Assembly (NCBI RefSeq): GCF_014205135.1
Contig: NZ_JACHMY010000001.1
Span: 3,162,001-3,226,000, forward strand
Length of the DNA: 64,000 nt
Source of the DNA: Kribbella italica
GTDB taxonomy: Bacteria; Actinomycetota; Actinomycetes; Propionibacteriales; Kribbellaceae
Direction: 5' to 3'
In this document: positions 34,356 through 42,803 of the stretch, piece by piece
Layout: every line of letters starts with the position of its first letter
Position numbering within the stretch: the first letter of the stretch is position 1
Notes under the pieces: model-generated
Told to the model about the DNA's origin: nothing
Database searches by the model: none
The model's input: the letters and a program-made list of their open reading frames with translations, nothing else
Program-made: the position numbers and the translations under genes

Positions 34356-35177
34356 ATGAAACGCGCCGCCGCCCTGCTCGCCGTCGTACCGATCGCCCTG
34401 ATCCCCCCGGCCGTTGCCCACAGCAACATCAAGCTCAGCGCGACCCCACAGCCGGTCGAGGTCGTCCCGCTCCCCTGCTTCCCGTCCGGCCGCCTCACCC
34501 TCGGCATGACCAACACCGGCCGCAAACCGGCGATCGCCGACATGCGCGTCGGCGCCGCGAGCCCGCTCGTGCTGTCCCGCCGCCAGTTCTCCAGCTACCT
34601 GCCCGTCGACCAACTGGTCACGGCGCCGCTCGACGTCACCGTTCCCCGCGGCACCGCGCCGGGCACCTTCACCGTCGAGCTCTCGGTCGGCCGCGAGAAG
34701 CTGAAGGCTCCGGTCGTCGTCAAACCCGTTCCCCCGAAGGGTCCCGGCGACAACCTCCTGCTCGGTGAGCAGGCCGTTGCCTCCAGCACCCACGGCAACA
34801 TGAAGCTCTGCGGCGGCGTCGACGGCAACGCCGACTCCGAGCAGTGGGGCGCCAGCGGCTGGCACGACGCGACCAAGGGCCTCTTCCCCGACACGTACGG
34901 CGTCGACTTCACCGCGCCGGCCACCGTCGGCCGGATCACGCTGCAGACCCTCGACTCGGCCCGCTACCCGGCGGCCGTGATGGGCGTCCGCGACGTCGAC
35001 GTGCGGGTCCGTGCCGGCGACACCTGGACCACCGTCGGCAGCTTCCGGGGCAACACGCGGGGACTCCTCGAAGTCACCTTCGCCCCGGTCGCGGCCGACG
35101 CCGTCCAGGTGGTGGTCCTCGACTCCAACGACCACGGGTACTCCCGGATCATCGAGCTCGAGGCGTTCGACAGCTGA
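34356..35177 (+). CDS. Secreted discoidin (F5/8 type C)-like domain protein
   Basis: 273-aa exported protein. Signal peptide MKRAAALLAVVPIALIPPAVA (1-21). An Ig-like or NPCBM-associated middle part (PGTFTVELSVGREKLKAPVVV) leads to a C-terminal F5/8-type C/CBM32-like beta-sandwich (LGEQAVASSTHGNMKLCGGVDGN to DSNDHGYSRIIELEAF). It probably binds polysaccharide or cell wall. It follows phoD by 13 bp, so the two may act together outside the cell. It ends 6 bp from the convergent ADP-ribosylglycohydrolase gene. Confidence 0.75.
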   Translation: MKRAAALLAVVPIALIPPAVAHSNIKLSATPQPVEVVPLPCFPSGRLTLGMTNTGRKPAIADMRVGAASPLVLSRRQFSSYLPVDQLVTAPLDVTVPRGTAPGTFTVELSVGREKLKAPVVVKPVPPKGPGDNLLLGEQAVASSTHGNMKLCGGVDGNADSEQWGASGWHDATKGLFPDTYGVDFTAPATVGRITLQTLDSARYPAAVMGVRDVDVRVRAGDTWTTVGSFRGNTRGLLEVTFAPVAADAVQVVVLDSNDHGYSRIIELEAFDS

Positions 35178-35183
35178 CATCGC

Positions 35184-36332
35184 TCAGGCCAGCGCATCCA
35201 GGGCCGCCGTACGCCGTGCCCACCGCTCGGCGTCGGCGGTCCGCAGATCGCGCGCGACCGACGCCATCACCCGGCCGGGCCCGACCAGATCGGTCTTGCT
35301 GGCCTCGGCGATCCGCGCCGTCCACTCCTCCGGTACGCCGGCCCGCCCGCTCAGCGCGCCGGTGACCGCGCCGGCCATCGACGCGATCGAGTCGGCGTCG
35401 CGGCCGTAGTTCGTCCCCCCGAGCACCGCCTGCCGCACATCGCCACCGGACACGAGGACGAACCCTAGCGCGACCGGCAGCTCCTCGATGGCTTTCGTCC
35501 GGCTCGGCCGGCGCGCGTCGAGCGACTGGTCGCGGTAGTCCGGGCCGACCGTGTCGAACGGCTCGATCGCCTTCCGCAGCAGGGGAATCGCCTGCTCCCA
35601 GTCGTCCAGCCCCTCGGCCACCTCGGCGACCGCGGCCACCGCGTGCCGAGTGCCGTCCTTGGCCAGCTCCAGCGCCGCCTCGACCGCCGACGAAGCTGTT
35701 GCCTCAGGCACCATCGCCGCGGCGACGGCAGCCGCGAACACGCCGGCCGCCTCCCGCCCGTAGCTCGACTGATGCGCGCCGGCCAGGTCGATCGCCTCGG
35801 CGTACGCGCCCGCCGGGTCGCCGGCGTTCGCGATGCCGACCGGAGCGGCGTACATCGCCGCACCGCAGTTCACGATGTTGCCGACGCCGGCCTCGCGCGG
35901 GTCGATGTGCCCGTAGTGCAACCGGGCCACGAGCCACTTCTCGGCGAGGAAGACCCGCTGCAGCAGCAGCGCGTCCGCCTCCAGCTCCGGCACCCAGCGC
36001 TTGCCGGCCAGCATCTTCGGCACCAGCTTCTCGGCGATCGTGTACGCGTCCAGGTGGGCGCGCGTCTCGTCGTACACCTCGACCAGCGCGTGCGTCATCA
36101 AGGTGTCGTCGGTGATGTGCCCGTCGCCCTTGTGGTACGGCGCGATCGGGCGCGCGTTGCGCCAGTCGTCGTACCAGGGACCGACGATGCCGGTCACCCA
36201 GCCGCCGTGCCGTTCCCGGATCGCCTCCGGGGTCCAGCCCTCGACGGCACCGCCGATCGCGTCCCCGGCGGCGGAGCCCAGCAGGGCTCCGACCGACTTG
36301 TCCTCCAGCAGTGACTTCTGTTCGTCGGGCAT
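35184..36332 (-). CDS. ADP-ribosylglycohydrolase (ARH/DraG) family protein 1
   Basis: 382-aa protein with a textbook ARH fold: VGALLGSAAGDAIGGAVEGW at the start, HITDDTLMTHALVEVYD with the Mg2+-binding TDDT, and GTNYGRDADSIASMAGAVTGAL with the second DxDS metal motif. It hydrolyses a ribosyl C1 bond, as in ADP-ribosyl-arginine or ADP-ribosyl-acceptor hydrolases. ATG 36332 overlaps the stop of the binding-protein gene by one base (TGATG), so it is the last gene of an importer operon, which argues for a small imported substrate. It is more canonical than the paralogue at 31366-32676. Confidence 0.9.
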   Translation of the reverse strand: MPDEQKSLLEDKSVGALLGSAAGDAIGGAVEGWTPEAIRERHGGWVTGIVGPWYDDWRNARPIAPYHKGDGHITDDTLMTHALVEVYDETRAHLDAYTIAEKLVPKMLAGKRWVPELEADALLLQRVFLAEKWLVARLHYGHIDPREAGVGNIVNCGAAMYAAPVGIANAGDPAGAYAEAIDLAGAHQSSYGREAAGVFAAAVAAAMVPEATASSAVEAALELAKDGTRHAVAAVAEVAEGLDDWEQAIPLLRKAIEPFDTVGPDYRDQSLDARRPSRTKAIEELPVALGFVLVSGGDVRQAVLGGTNYGRDADSIASMAGAVTGALSGRAGVPEEWTARIAEASKTDLVGPGRVMASVARDLRTADAERWARRTAALDALA

Positions 36333-37612
36333 CAGCTGTTGACCTGGCCCCACCCGTCGTTCAGCTTCTGGCCGAGCGTCGCGAGGTCGGTCTTGTTCGC
36401 CAGGAACTCCTGCAGCGCGGGAGTGGCGATCTGGTCCTTCCACTTCGGGTAGTTCTCCACGCTCTGGAACGGCGCCTTGGTCATCTCGGTGCCGCTGGCC
36501 AGCGTCTGCGCCCAGCCGTTCTTGCCGCCGGTCGCCTTCTGGATCGCGTCCCGGGCCGGCTGCGTGGTCGGGATCAGCCAGTCACCCTGACCGACCGCGG
36601 CCAGGTTCTCGGCCTTCATGAAGAAGTCGATGAACTCCGCCGACTGCTTGATGTGCTTGCCCTCGGCCGGGACCGACAGCGTCTGCGGGTTGGCGGCCTG
36701 CTTCTCCGACGTCCCCTTCAGCGGCGGCAGCACCTCCCACTGGAAGCCCTTCGGCGCCTGCTCGACCATCTGCTGCGCGGTGTAGTTGCCCGCGACGACC
36801 ATCGCGTACTTGCCGCCGAAGAAGCCCGGCAGCACGTCCGAACCGCTCTGGGTCAGCGAGGTCGGGTCGATCGACTTGTCGGTGTAGGCCATCGCGTGGA
36901 TCCGCTTCGGCACCTCGAGCTCGGCGTCGCCGATCTTGGCCTTGGCGTCACGGCCGGTGCCCTCGAAGAACGCGGCGTCGAAGTTCATGCCGAGGTTCAG
37001 CACGGTCGCGGTCGGGCTCTTCAGGCCCCAGCCGAGGCCGAACTTGCCGCCGGTGGTGAGCTTCTTCGCGTCCGCCTGCAGCTGGTCCCAGGTCAGCGAG
37101 TCGCCGGTCGCGGACACGCCGGCCTGCTTGAGCAGCGCGGAGTTGCCGAACACGACGTACGACTGCAGCAGCGTCGGCGCGGCGATGATCTTGCCGTCAC
37201 CGGACTTGACCGTGTCCCAGACCCCCGCCGGGACGGCGTCCTTCGTCTCCTGGCTCAGGTACGGCGTGAGGTCGGCCAGGTAGCCCTGGTTCGCGAAGCC
37301 GGTGATGTCGGCGGACTCGTCGTGGATGATGTCCGGCGCGCTCGAGCCCTGGAACTGGGTGACCAGCTGGTCGTGCACGGAGTCCCAGCTGCCCTGCACG
37401 TACTCGACCTGGACGTCGGGGTGCGCGGCGTTCCAGTCGGCGACGATCTTCTTGCTCGCCGCGACGGTCGTCTTCTGGAAGGCCAGGCTCTGGAACTTCA
37501 GCGTGATCTTCTCGCCCGGCGCGGGATCGCCCGAGCTGTCGTTCCCGCTGCCGCAGGCCGCGAGCGCCACCAGCGAGCCCACCGCCAGGAAACCTACAAG
37601 TAGCTTTTTCAT
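36332..37612 (-). CDS. Sugar-binding lipoprotein of second ABC transporter
   Basis: 426-aa solute-binding protein (family 1). Lipoprotein signal MKKLLVGFLAVGSLVALAAC with the lipobox cysteine at residue 20. The body (ITLKFQSLAFQKTTVAASKKIVADWN) is CUT1-like. AAAAGGAG lies 8 bp before the ATG. It follows two permease genes and precedes an ADP-ribosylglycohydrolase gene coupled by TGATG. The ligand is therefore likely a ribosylated or glycosylated small molecule. Confidence 0.9.
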   Translation of the reverse strand: MKKLLVGFLAVGSLVALAACGSGNDSSGDPAPGEKITLKFQSLAFQKTTVAASKKIVADWNAAHPDVQVEYVQGSWDSVHDQLVTQFQGSSAPDIIHDESADITGFANQGYLADLTPYLSQETKDAVPAGVWDTVKSGDGKIIAAPTLLQSYVVFGNSALLKQAGVSATGDSLTWDQLQADAKKLTTGGKFGLGWGLKSPTATVLNLGMNFDAAFFEGTGRDAKAKIGDAELEVPKRIHAMAYTDKSIDPTSLTQSGSDVLPGFFGGKYAMVVAGNYTAQQMVEQAPKGFQWEVLPPLKGTSEKQAANPQTLSVPAEGKHIKQSAEFIDFFMKAENLAAVGQGDWLIPTTQPARDAIQKATGGKNGWAQTLASGTEMTKAPFQSVENYPKWKDQIATPALQEFLANKTDLATLGQKLNDGWGQVNS

Positions 37613-37626
37613 GCGAAGTACTCCTT

Positions 37627-38460
37627 TTAACCTTTGACAGCGCCGGACAGCAGGCCGGACGTGAGCCGGCGCTGCAGGAAAGCGAAGAACACGAGACTTG
37701 GCACGGTGGCCAGGACGGACGCGGCCGCGAGCGGACCGAACTGGACCTGGCCCTCGGCCCCGACGAAGCGGGCCAGCACCAGCGGCAGCGTCTTGAGCTC
37801 GGGGTCCTGGAGCAGGACCAGGGCGAAGAAGAACTCGTTCCACGCCGAGATGAAGGTGAACATCGCGGTCGCGATCAGGCCCGGCCGCAGCAGCGGCATC
37901 ACGATCGAGACGATCGTGCGCAGCCGGCTCGCGCCGTCCACCGACGCCGCTTCCTCCAGCTCCCGCGGTACGGCGGCGACGTACCCCTGCAGCATCCACA
38001 GGGCGAACGGCATCGACCAGACCATGTAGACGATCACCACGCCGGGGAGCGTGTTGGTCAGGTGCAGCTGACGCAGGATCACGAACAGCGGGATCACGAT
38101 CAGGATCACCGGGAACACCTGGCTGACCAGGATCCAGCCGTTGGTGATCGGCCGCAGGCGGCTGCGCAGCCGGGCCAGTCCGTACGCGACCGGGAGCGAG
38201 ACGATCAGCACCAGCACGGTCGTGGCGACCGAGATCTGGAGGCTGTTCAGCATCGAGCGGACCAGGCCCTGCTCCTCGAGCGCATCGGTGAAGTTCGAGA
38301 ACGTCGGCGACTGCGGCAGGAAGGTCGGGTTGAGGTTGGCGAACTCCCGCGGCGACTTCAGCGACGCGGAGATCAGCCAGACCAGGGGGAAGCCGAGGAA
38401 GATCAGGTAGGCCAGGACGGCGACGTACTGGGCCACTCGGGTGGTCGGGCGCGTTCTCAT
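37627..38460 (-). CDS. ABC transporter permease, MalG type, second system
   Basis: 277-aa membrane protein: six helices, EAA loop ELEEAASVDGASRLRTIVSI, and FTFISAWNEFFFALVLLQ. The start ATG overlaps the stop of the MalF-type gene (ATGA). Works with the partners at 38457-39395 and 36332-37612. Confidence 0.9.
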   Translation of the reverse strand: MRTRPTTRVAQYVAVLAYLIFLGFPLVWLISASLKSPREFANLNPTFLPQSPTFSNFTDALEEQGLVRSMLNSLQISVATTVLVLIVSLPVAYGLARLRSRLRPITNGWILVSQVFPVILIVIPLFVILRQLHLTNTLPGVVIVYMVWSMPFALWMLQGYVAAVPRELEEAASVDGASRLRTIVSIVMPLLRPGLIATAMFTFISAWNEFFFALVLLQDPELKTLPLVLARFVGAEGQVQFGPLAAASVLATVPSLVFFAFLQRRLTSGLLSGAVKG

Positions 38461-39395
38461 GCCTCGCTCCTCAGCCGGTTGCGGAGGTAGAAGGCCAGGA
38501 ACACGATGATGATCACGACCATCACGTCGCCCATCGCGGCGGCCATCCCGAAGTTGCCGTACCGGAACGCCTCGTTGTAGGCGAACAGCATCGGCAGCAT
38601 CGTCTTGCCGCCCGGGCCGCCCGCGGTCAGTACGTAGACCAGGCCGAACGAGTTGAAGTTCCAGATCATGTCCAGGCTGGTGATCGCGACGATCACCGTC
38701 TTCAGCTGCGGCAGCGTGATGTACCAGAACTGGCGCCACGCGCCGGCGCCGTCGACCGAGGCCGCCTCGTACAGGGACCGGTCGATGCCCTGCAGGCCGG
38801 CCAGCAGCGTGACCGTGGTCATCGGCATGCCGACCCAGATGCCGACCACGATCACCGCCGGCAACGCCGTACTGAAGTCGCCGAGGAAGTTGATCGGCTG
38901 GTCGGTCAGGTGCGTGGTCTGCAGGATGTCGTTGACCGGGCCCTTGGTCGGGTCCAGCAGCAGGCGCCACATGATCGCGACGACCACCGGCGGCATCGCC
39001 CACGGGATCAGCGCGAGGGTGCGCGCGACGCCGCGGAACTTGATGTTCGTGTTGAGCAGCAGGGCCAGGCCGAGCGCGGCGACGAACTGCAGGACGGTGA
39101 CCGAGACCGTCCAGATCAGGCCGATCCGGAAGGAGTCCCAGAACAGGTCGTTGTGCAGCAGCTTGGCGAAGTTGCCGAAGCCGATGAAGTTGGTGTCGAC
39201 GTTGAGGCCGGCGCGGGCGTCGGTGAAACCGAGCGCGATACCCCTCACCAGGGGGTACACGCTGAGCAGCAGCACCGGGAGCAGCGCGGGCAGGAACAGG
39301 AAGATCGCTTCCCGGTTCTGCCTCGGGCGGCCGGTGCCCCGGCCCGGTGGTTTCCCGGCCGCGCTCTCCGGCGCGAGAACAGCTTGGGTGGTCAT
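38457..39395 (-). CDS. ABC transporter permease, MalF type, second system
   Basis: 312-aa membrane protein with a Pro/Gly/Arg-rich cytoplasmic N-terminus (about 30 residues), six helices, and EAA loop LYEAASVDGAGAWRQFWYIT. Its start overlaps the LacI stop by 4 bp, so regulator, permeases, binding protein and glycohydrolase form one continuous operon. No ATPase is encoded here. Confidence 0.9.
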   Translation of the reverse strand: MTTQAVLAPESAAGKPPGRGTGRPRQNREAIFLFLPALLPVLLLSVYPLVRGIALGFTDARAGLNVDTNFIGFGNFAKLLHNDLFWDSFRIGLIWTVSVTVLQFVAALGLALLLNTNIKFRGVARTLALIPWAMPPVVVAIMWRLLLDPTKGPVNDILQTTHLTDQPINFLGDFSTALPAVIVVGIWVGMPMTTVTLLAGLQGIDRSLYEAASVDGAGAWRQFWYITLPQLKTVIVAITSLDMIWNFNSFGLVYVLTAGGPGGKTMLPMLFAYNEAFRYGNFGMAAAMGDVMVVIIIVFLAFYLRNRLRSEA

Positions 39396-40381
39396 GAAGA
39401 TCTCCGCACACTCAGGGACGGCTGCACCACGATCCGGCGCGGGGTCCGGGTGTCGTCCTCGATCCTTGCCAGCAGCAACTCAGCCGCCCGCCGCCCCCGC
39501 TCCGCCGACCCGAGGTTCACACTCGTCAGGGGCGGAAAGGTCTGCTCGGCCAACTCACTGTCATCCATCCCGATCACGGCCACGTCATCAGGAACCCGCA
39601 GCCCACGAGCAGCCAACTCGTGCATCACCCCCACCGCAAGCAGGTCGTTCGCCGCGATCACCGCGTCCAGGTCTGTGGAGTGGTCCAGCAACTCACCACC
39701 AGCCTTGCGGCCGGCGGCGAAGGTGAAGTCTTCGGCTTCTACCTGGGCGACCGGTTGCAAGCTGTTGGCCTTCATCGCGTCGGTGAAGCCTTTGGCGCGG
39801 GCGGTGCCGGGGACGGTGTCGACCGGGCCGTTGATGAAGGCAACCTTGTGGCGGTGGGTGGTGAGGAGGTGCTCCACGGCGAGCAGGATGCCCTTCGGGG
39901 AGTTCGCGCGGACGGTGTCGACGCCGGCTTTGGCGGGGACGTTACCGGCGACCACCACGGGGACGTCGCACTCCTGGATGGACTTGATCAGGTCGTCGTC
40001 GACGCGCAGCGGGCTGATCACCAGGCCGTCGGCGTACCCGCGGGCCATGCCGCGGACCAGGGCGACCTCGTCGACGACGTCCGGGCCGGTGGTGGTGACC
40101 ACGAGCCGGTAACCGGCCGCGGAGACGACCTCCTCGACGGCACGCATCATCGTCACGTAGACCGGGTTACCGACGTCGGCGACCGCGAGCGTCAGCTGGA
40201 ACGTCCGCCCGACCTTCAGCGAGCGCGCCCGTGAGTCCGGCACGTAACCGAGCTCGGCGACCGCGCGCTGCACCCGCTTCGCCATCTCCTCGGTGGCCGG
40301 CAGACCGTTCAGCACGCGCGACACCGAGGCCACCGAAACCCCCGCGGCCCGGGCCACGGCGGCGATCGTCGGACGACTCAC
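39392..40381 (-). CDS. LacI-family regulator of the ARH transporter operon
   Basis: 329-aa regulator. The HTH (TIAAVARAAGVSVASVSRVLN) and hinge (VPDSRARSLKVGR) are followed by the effector domain from LTLAVADVGNPVYVTMM. It is the first gene of the five-gene importer operon, so it regulates itself. A near-perfect LacI operator, TGTAATCGTTTACA, lies 23 bp before its start. The effector is probably the imported sugar or its phosphate. Confidence 0.92.
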   Translation of the reverse strand: MSRPTIAAVARAAGVSVASVSRVLNGLPATEEMAKRVQRAVAELGYVPDSRARSLKVGRTFQLTLAVADVGNPVYVTMMRAVEEVVSAAGYRLVVTTTGPDVVDEVALVRGMARGYADGLVISPLRVDDDLIKSIQECDVPVVVAGNVPAKAGVDTVRANSPKGILLAVEHLLTTHRHKVAFINGPVDTVPGTARAKGFTDAMKANSLQPVAQVEAEDFTFAAGRKAGGELLDHSTDLDAVIAANDLLAVGVMHELAARGLRVPDDVAVIGMDDSELAEQTFPPLTSVNLGSAERGRRAAELLLARIEDDTRTPRRIVVQPSLSVRRSS

Positions 40382-40391
40382 GCGGCGCTCC

Positions 40392-40417
40392 TGTAATCGT
40401 TCTTGTAATCGTTTACA
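40392..40417 (-). promoter_or_regulatory. LacI operator upstream of the ARH importer operon
   Basis: TGTAATCGTTTACA (40404-40417) is a palindrome with one mismatched pair and the central CG of LacI-family sites. A direct copy of its left half, TGTAATCGTT, sits at 40392-40401, exactly 12 bp away, suggesting cooperative binding. Confidence 0.75.
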
Positions 40418-40543
40418 GGATCGACTCTAAAACGCCCCACAAGCCCCGTCAAGAACGGACCACTCAGTCACCTGGTCCACACCTACCGCAACCACCCGAT
40501 GCCCGGTCGCGGACGTGGCGGCGTCAGCTCGCCGGTTGACTGA

Positions 40544-40621
40544 CTCCTTGTACGACGACTGCTCCCTTGTACGACGACTGACGCGATGTACCACAGCAGT
40601 CGTCGAACAAGGGAGCAGTCG
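40544..40621. repeat. Long inverted repeat with embedded direct repeat
   Basis: Arms 40556-40580 and 40597-40621 are 25 bp and pair with a single mismatch around a 16-nt loop. The left arm also overlaps a direct duplication: CTCCTTGTACGACGACT at 40544-40560 recurs as CTCCCTTGTACGACGACT at 40562-40579. It lies between the K+ channel stop and the LacI promoter. It may terminate the channel transcript or be a miniature mobile or REP-like element. Confidence 0.8.
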
Positions 40622-40673
40622 GGGAAACGGCCGGCATTGGGCCGCGTGCCGGGGCTGGGCGGGGCGGGGCGGG

Positions 40674-41747
40674 CTACTCGTCCTGGTCGTCGGCGCCCGG
40701 GCGCTCGGCCCACGGGGTTTCCTTTGCCGGCCGGACGACGATCAGCTTGTCGCCGGCCGCAAGCACCGAGACGTTCGAGTCGTAGTACCGGTGCACCTTG
40801 CCGTCGCGGACGACCGAGACGACGCGGTCGGGCACCGACGACGGCGCCTTGCCGACCTCGCGGCCGAGCACCGGGCGTTCGGCGACCTCGAGGCCCTCGC
40901 CGTACGTCAGCAGGTCCTCCATCACCTCGCCGAGGTTCGGGCTGACCGCGGACAGCCCGAGCAGCCGGCCGACCGCCTCGGACGACGTGACGACCGCGTC
41001 CGCGCCGGACTGCCGCAGCAGCGGGACGTTGTCCTCCTCGCGGACCGCGACCACGATGTGGGCGTCCGGGTTGAGCTGCCGGACCGCCAGCGTCACCAGT
41101 ACGGCGGAGTCGTCGCGGTCCGTTGTCACGATCACCTCGCGGGCGACCGACACCTCCGCCCGCCGCAGGACCGTACGGTTGGTGGCGTCGCCGTGGAAGG
41201 CGGCCATCTGGTCGTTGCCCGCGTCCCCGATCGCCTGCGCGCGCGGGTCGATCACGACGATGTCCTCGCGCTTCACCCCGTTGCTCAGCAGGGTCTGCAC
41301 CGCCGAGCGGCCCTTGGTGCCGTAGCCGACGACAACGACGTGGTCCTTCATGTGCTTCCTCCACCGCGAGTCGCGCATGATGCGACGGCCCTCGTTCGCC
41401 AGGACTTCCAGGGTCGTGCCGACCAGGACCACCAGGAACGAGATGCGCAGCGGGGTGACGATGAACGCGTTGACCAGCCGGGCCGCGGGCGTCACCGGAG
41501 TGATGTCGCCGTACCCGGTGGTGGTCAGCGTCACCGTCGCGTAGTAGATGCTGTCGATCAGGTCGACGTGACCGTCGTAGGTGTCCTTGTAGCCGTCACG
41601 GTCGACCACCACGATCAGCACCATCACGGTCAGCAGCCCCACCGCGATCAGGAGCCGGCGGAACAGCTCCAGGACCGGCGAGCGCGTGCTCGCGGGCAGG
41701 TTGACCAGTAGACCGTGCGGATTGCGACCGGTGGGCAGGGATGGCAC
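40674..41747 (-). CDS. Two-helix potassium channel with RCK/TrkA-N domain
   Basis: 357-aa channel subunit. TM1 (about 33-48), the selectivity filter TTTGYGDI (75-82) and TM2 (about 96-112) form the pore. From residue 135 an RCK domain (HVVVVGYGTKGRSAV, Rossmann GxGxxG) gates it in response to NAD(H), nucleotides or Ca2+, and a TrkA-C-like tail follows. It mediates K+ flux across the membrane. The start at 41747 keeps all of TM1 but overlaps the upstream acetyltransferase gene by 152 bp in another frame. Confidence 0.9.
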   Translation of the reverse strand: MPSLPTGRNPHGLLVNLPASTRSPVLELFRRLLIAVGLLTVMVLIVVVDRDGYKDTYDGHVDLIDSIYYATVTLTTTGYGDITPVTPAARLVNAFIVTPLRISFLVVLVGTTLEVLANEGRRIMRDSRWRKHMKDHVVVVGYGTKGRSAVQTLLSNGVKREDIVVIDPRAQAIGDAGNDQMAAFHGDATNRTVLRRAEVSVAREVIVTTDRDDSAVLVTLAVRQLNPDAHIVVAVREEDNVPLLRQSGADAVVTSSEAVGRLLGLSAVSPNLGEVMEDLLTYGEGLEVAERPVLGREVGKAPSSVPDRVVSVVRDGKVHRYYDSNVSVLAAGDKLIVVRPAKETPWAERPGADDQDE

Positions 41748-42714
41748 GGGTCTGACGATAGGGCACCGGCCCCCGATCCACGGAATGCGACAGGCTCTGG
41801 TCGGACAGCGCGATGGCCACCATCAGGTGGTCGCCGTCCGGTACGACGCGCGTCCGCATCCGCAGGCCCTCGACCGTCCGGAGCATCGCCGCGTTGTCCG
41901 GCTGGACCATGCAGACCACCCGGTCGGCGCCGAGCAGCCGCGACTCGCGGATCACCTGGCGCAGCAGCTGCGACCCCAGTCCTTGCCCCTGCCACCCGTC
42001 CTCGACCAGTACGGCGATCTCCATCGCCGACCCGCCCAGCTCCTCCCAGGGCGCGGCCGTGGCCATGCCGATCACCGCACCGTCGACCACCGCGACGACC
42101 GACACCCCTCCGGCCGGGGCAGACAGGTGGCGAGCGGTGCGGGCGGTCAGCCGCGGCATGGGGACGTGGTAGCGCCGGGTGCGGCTCTCGTACGAGCACC
42201 GGTCGTGCATGGCGACCACTGCCGCGGCGTCCTCGACAGTCGCCCGCCGAAGGTCCGGTACGGCGCCGTCGCCGGGCCTCGGCGCGTCCTGCACCTCCTC
42301 GGCGTACTGGACGGACAAGCGGCCGGCGATCTCGACCAGTACGTCGGCACGAGCCCACTCGGCCGCCGTGTACTCGCCGAACCCCTGCAGCGCCTCCAGC
42401 TCCTCGTCGACCGCCAGCGGGTCGTCGATCAGGCGCAGCACGGCCCGCAGGTACCTGGTCGGGGCGTCACTCAGTACGTCGGCCTGGCACGGGCTGACCG
42501 TCGTACGGACGCAGCCGGCCTCGACGGTGAGCGCGGCCAGGTCGTCGGCGGTCCAGCCGACGCCGGTGGAGACCACCAGCTCGTCGACGGCTCCGCTCTC
42601 GGCGGTGAAGACCTCCAGGCTGAGGATGTTGATGTCGTCCGCACCACACCGTGCAGCGAGTTCGGCCAGTGCACCCGGCCGGTCGGCGAGTTCGGTCCTG
42701 ATCTTCCAGAGCAT
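41596..42714 (-). CDS. ACT domain-GNAT fusion, amino-acid-regulated acetyltransferase
   Basis: 372-aa protein. Residues 1-75 are an ACT domain (MLWKIRTELADRPGALAELAARC start), which typically binds an amino acid. Residues about 155-308 are a GNAT domain with the acetyl-CoA loop WQGQGLGSQLLRQVI (241-255). ACT-GNAT protein lysine acetyltransferases controlled by amino acids are known in actinomycetes, where they act on acetyl-CoA synthetase. The ATG is preceded by GGGAGGG at good spacing. About 64 Arg/Pro/Ala-rich residues after the GNAT core come from the region overlapping the K+ channel gene, so the true end may be affected by a lost stop codon. Confidence 0.85.
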   Translation of the reverse strand: MLWKIRTELADRPGALAELAARCGADDINILSLEVFTAESGAVDELVVSTGVGWTADDLAALTVEAGCVRTTVSPCQADVLSDAPTRYLRAVLRLIDDPLAVDEELEALQGFGEYTAAEWARADVLVEIAGRLSVQYAEEVQDAPRPGDGAVPDLRRATVEDAAAVVAMHDRCSYESRTRRYHVPMPRLTARTARHLSAPAGGVSVVAVVDGAVIGMATAAPWEELGGSAMEIAVLVEDGWQGQGLGSQLLRQVIRESRLLGADRVVCMVQPDNAAMLRTVEGLRMRTRVVPDGDHLMVAIALSDQSLSHSVDRGPVPYRQTRAIPAHRSQSARSTGQPAREHALAGPGAVPPAPDRGGAADRDGADRGGRP

Positions 42715-42803
42715 GCGGACGCCCTCCCTCGTGGATCGTGCTCTCCACTGTGCGGGGAGGGTGTGACCACACCGGGTCCGCCGTGTTACGCCCTTGTCAA
42801 ACC

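Noticed and set aside
32673-35180. Long minus-strand frame opposite phoD and the discoidin gene
   Set aside because: Composition is Gly/Val/Asp-biased shadow; the forward genes have signals and motifs.
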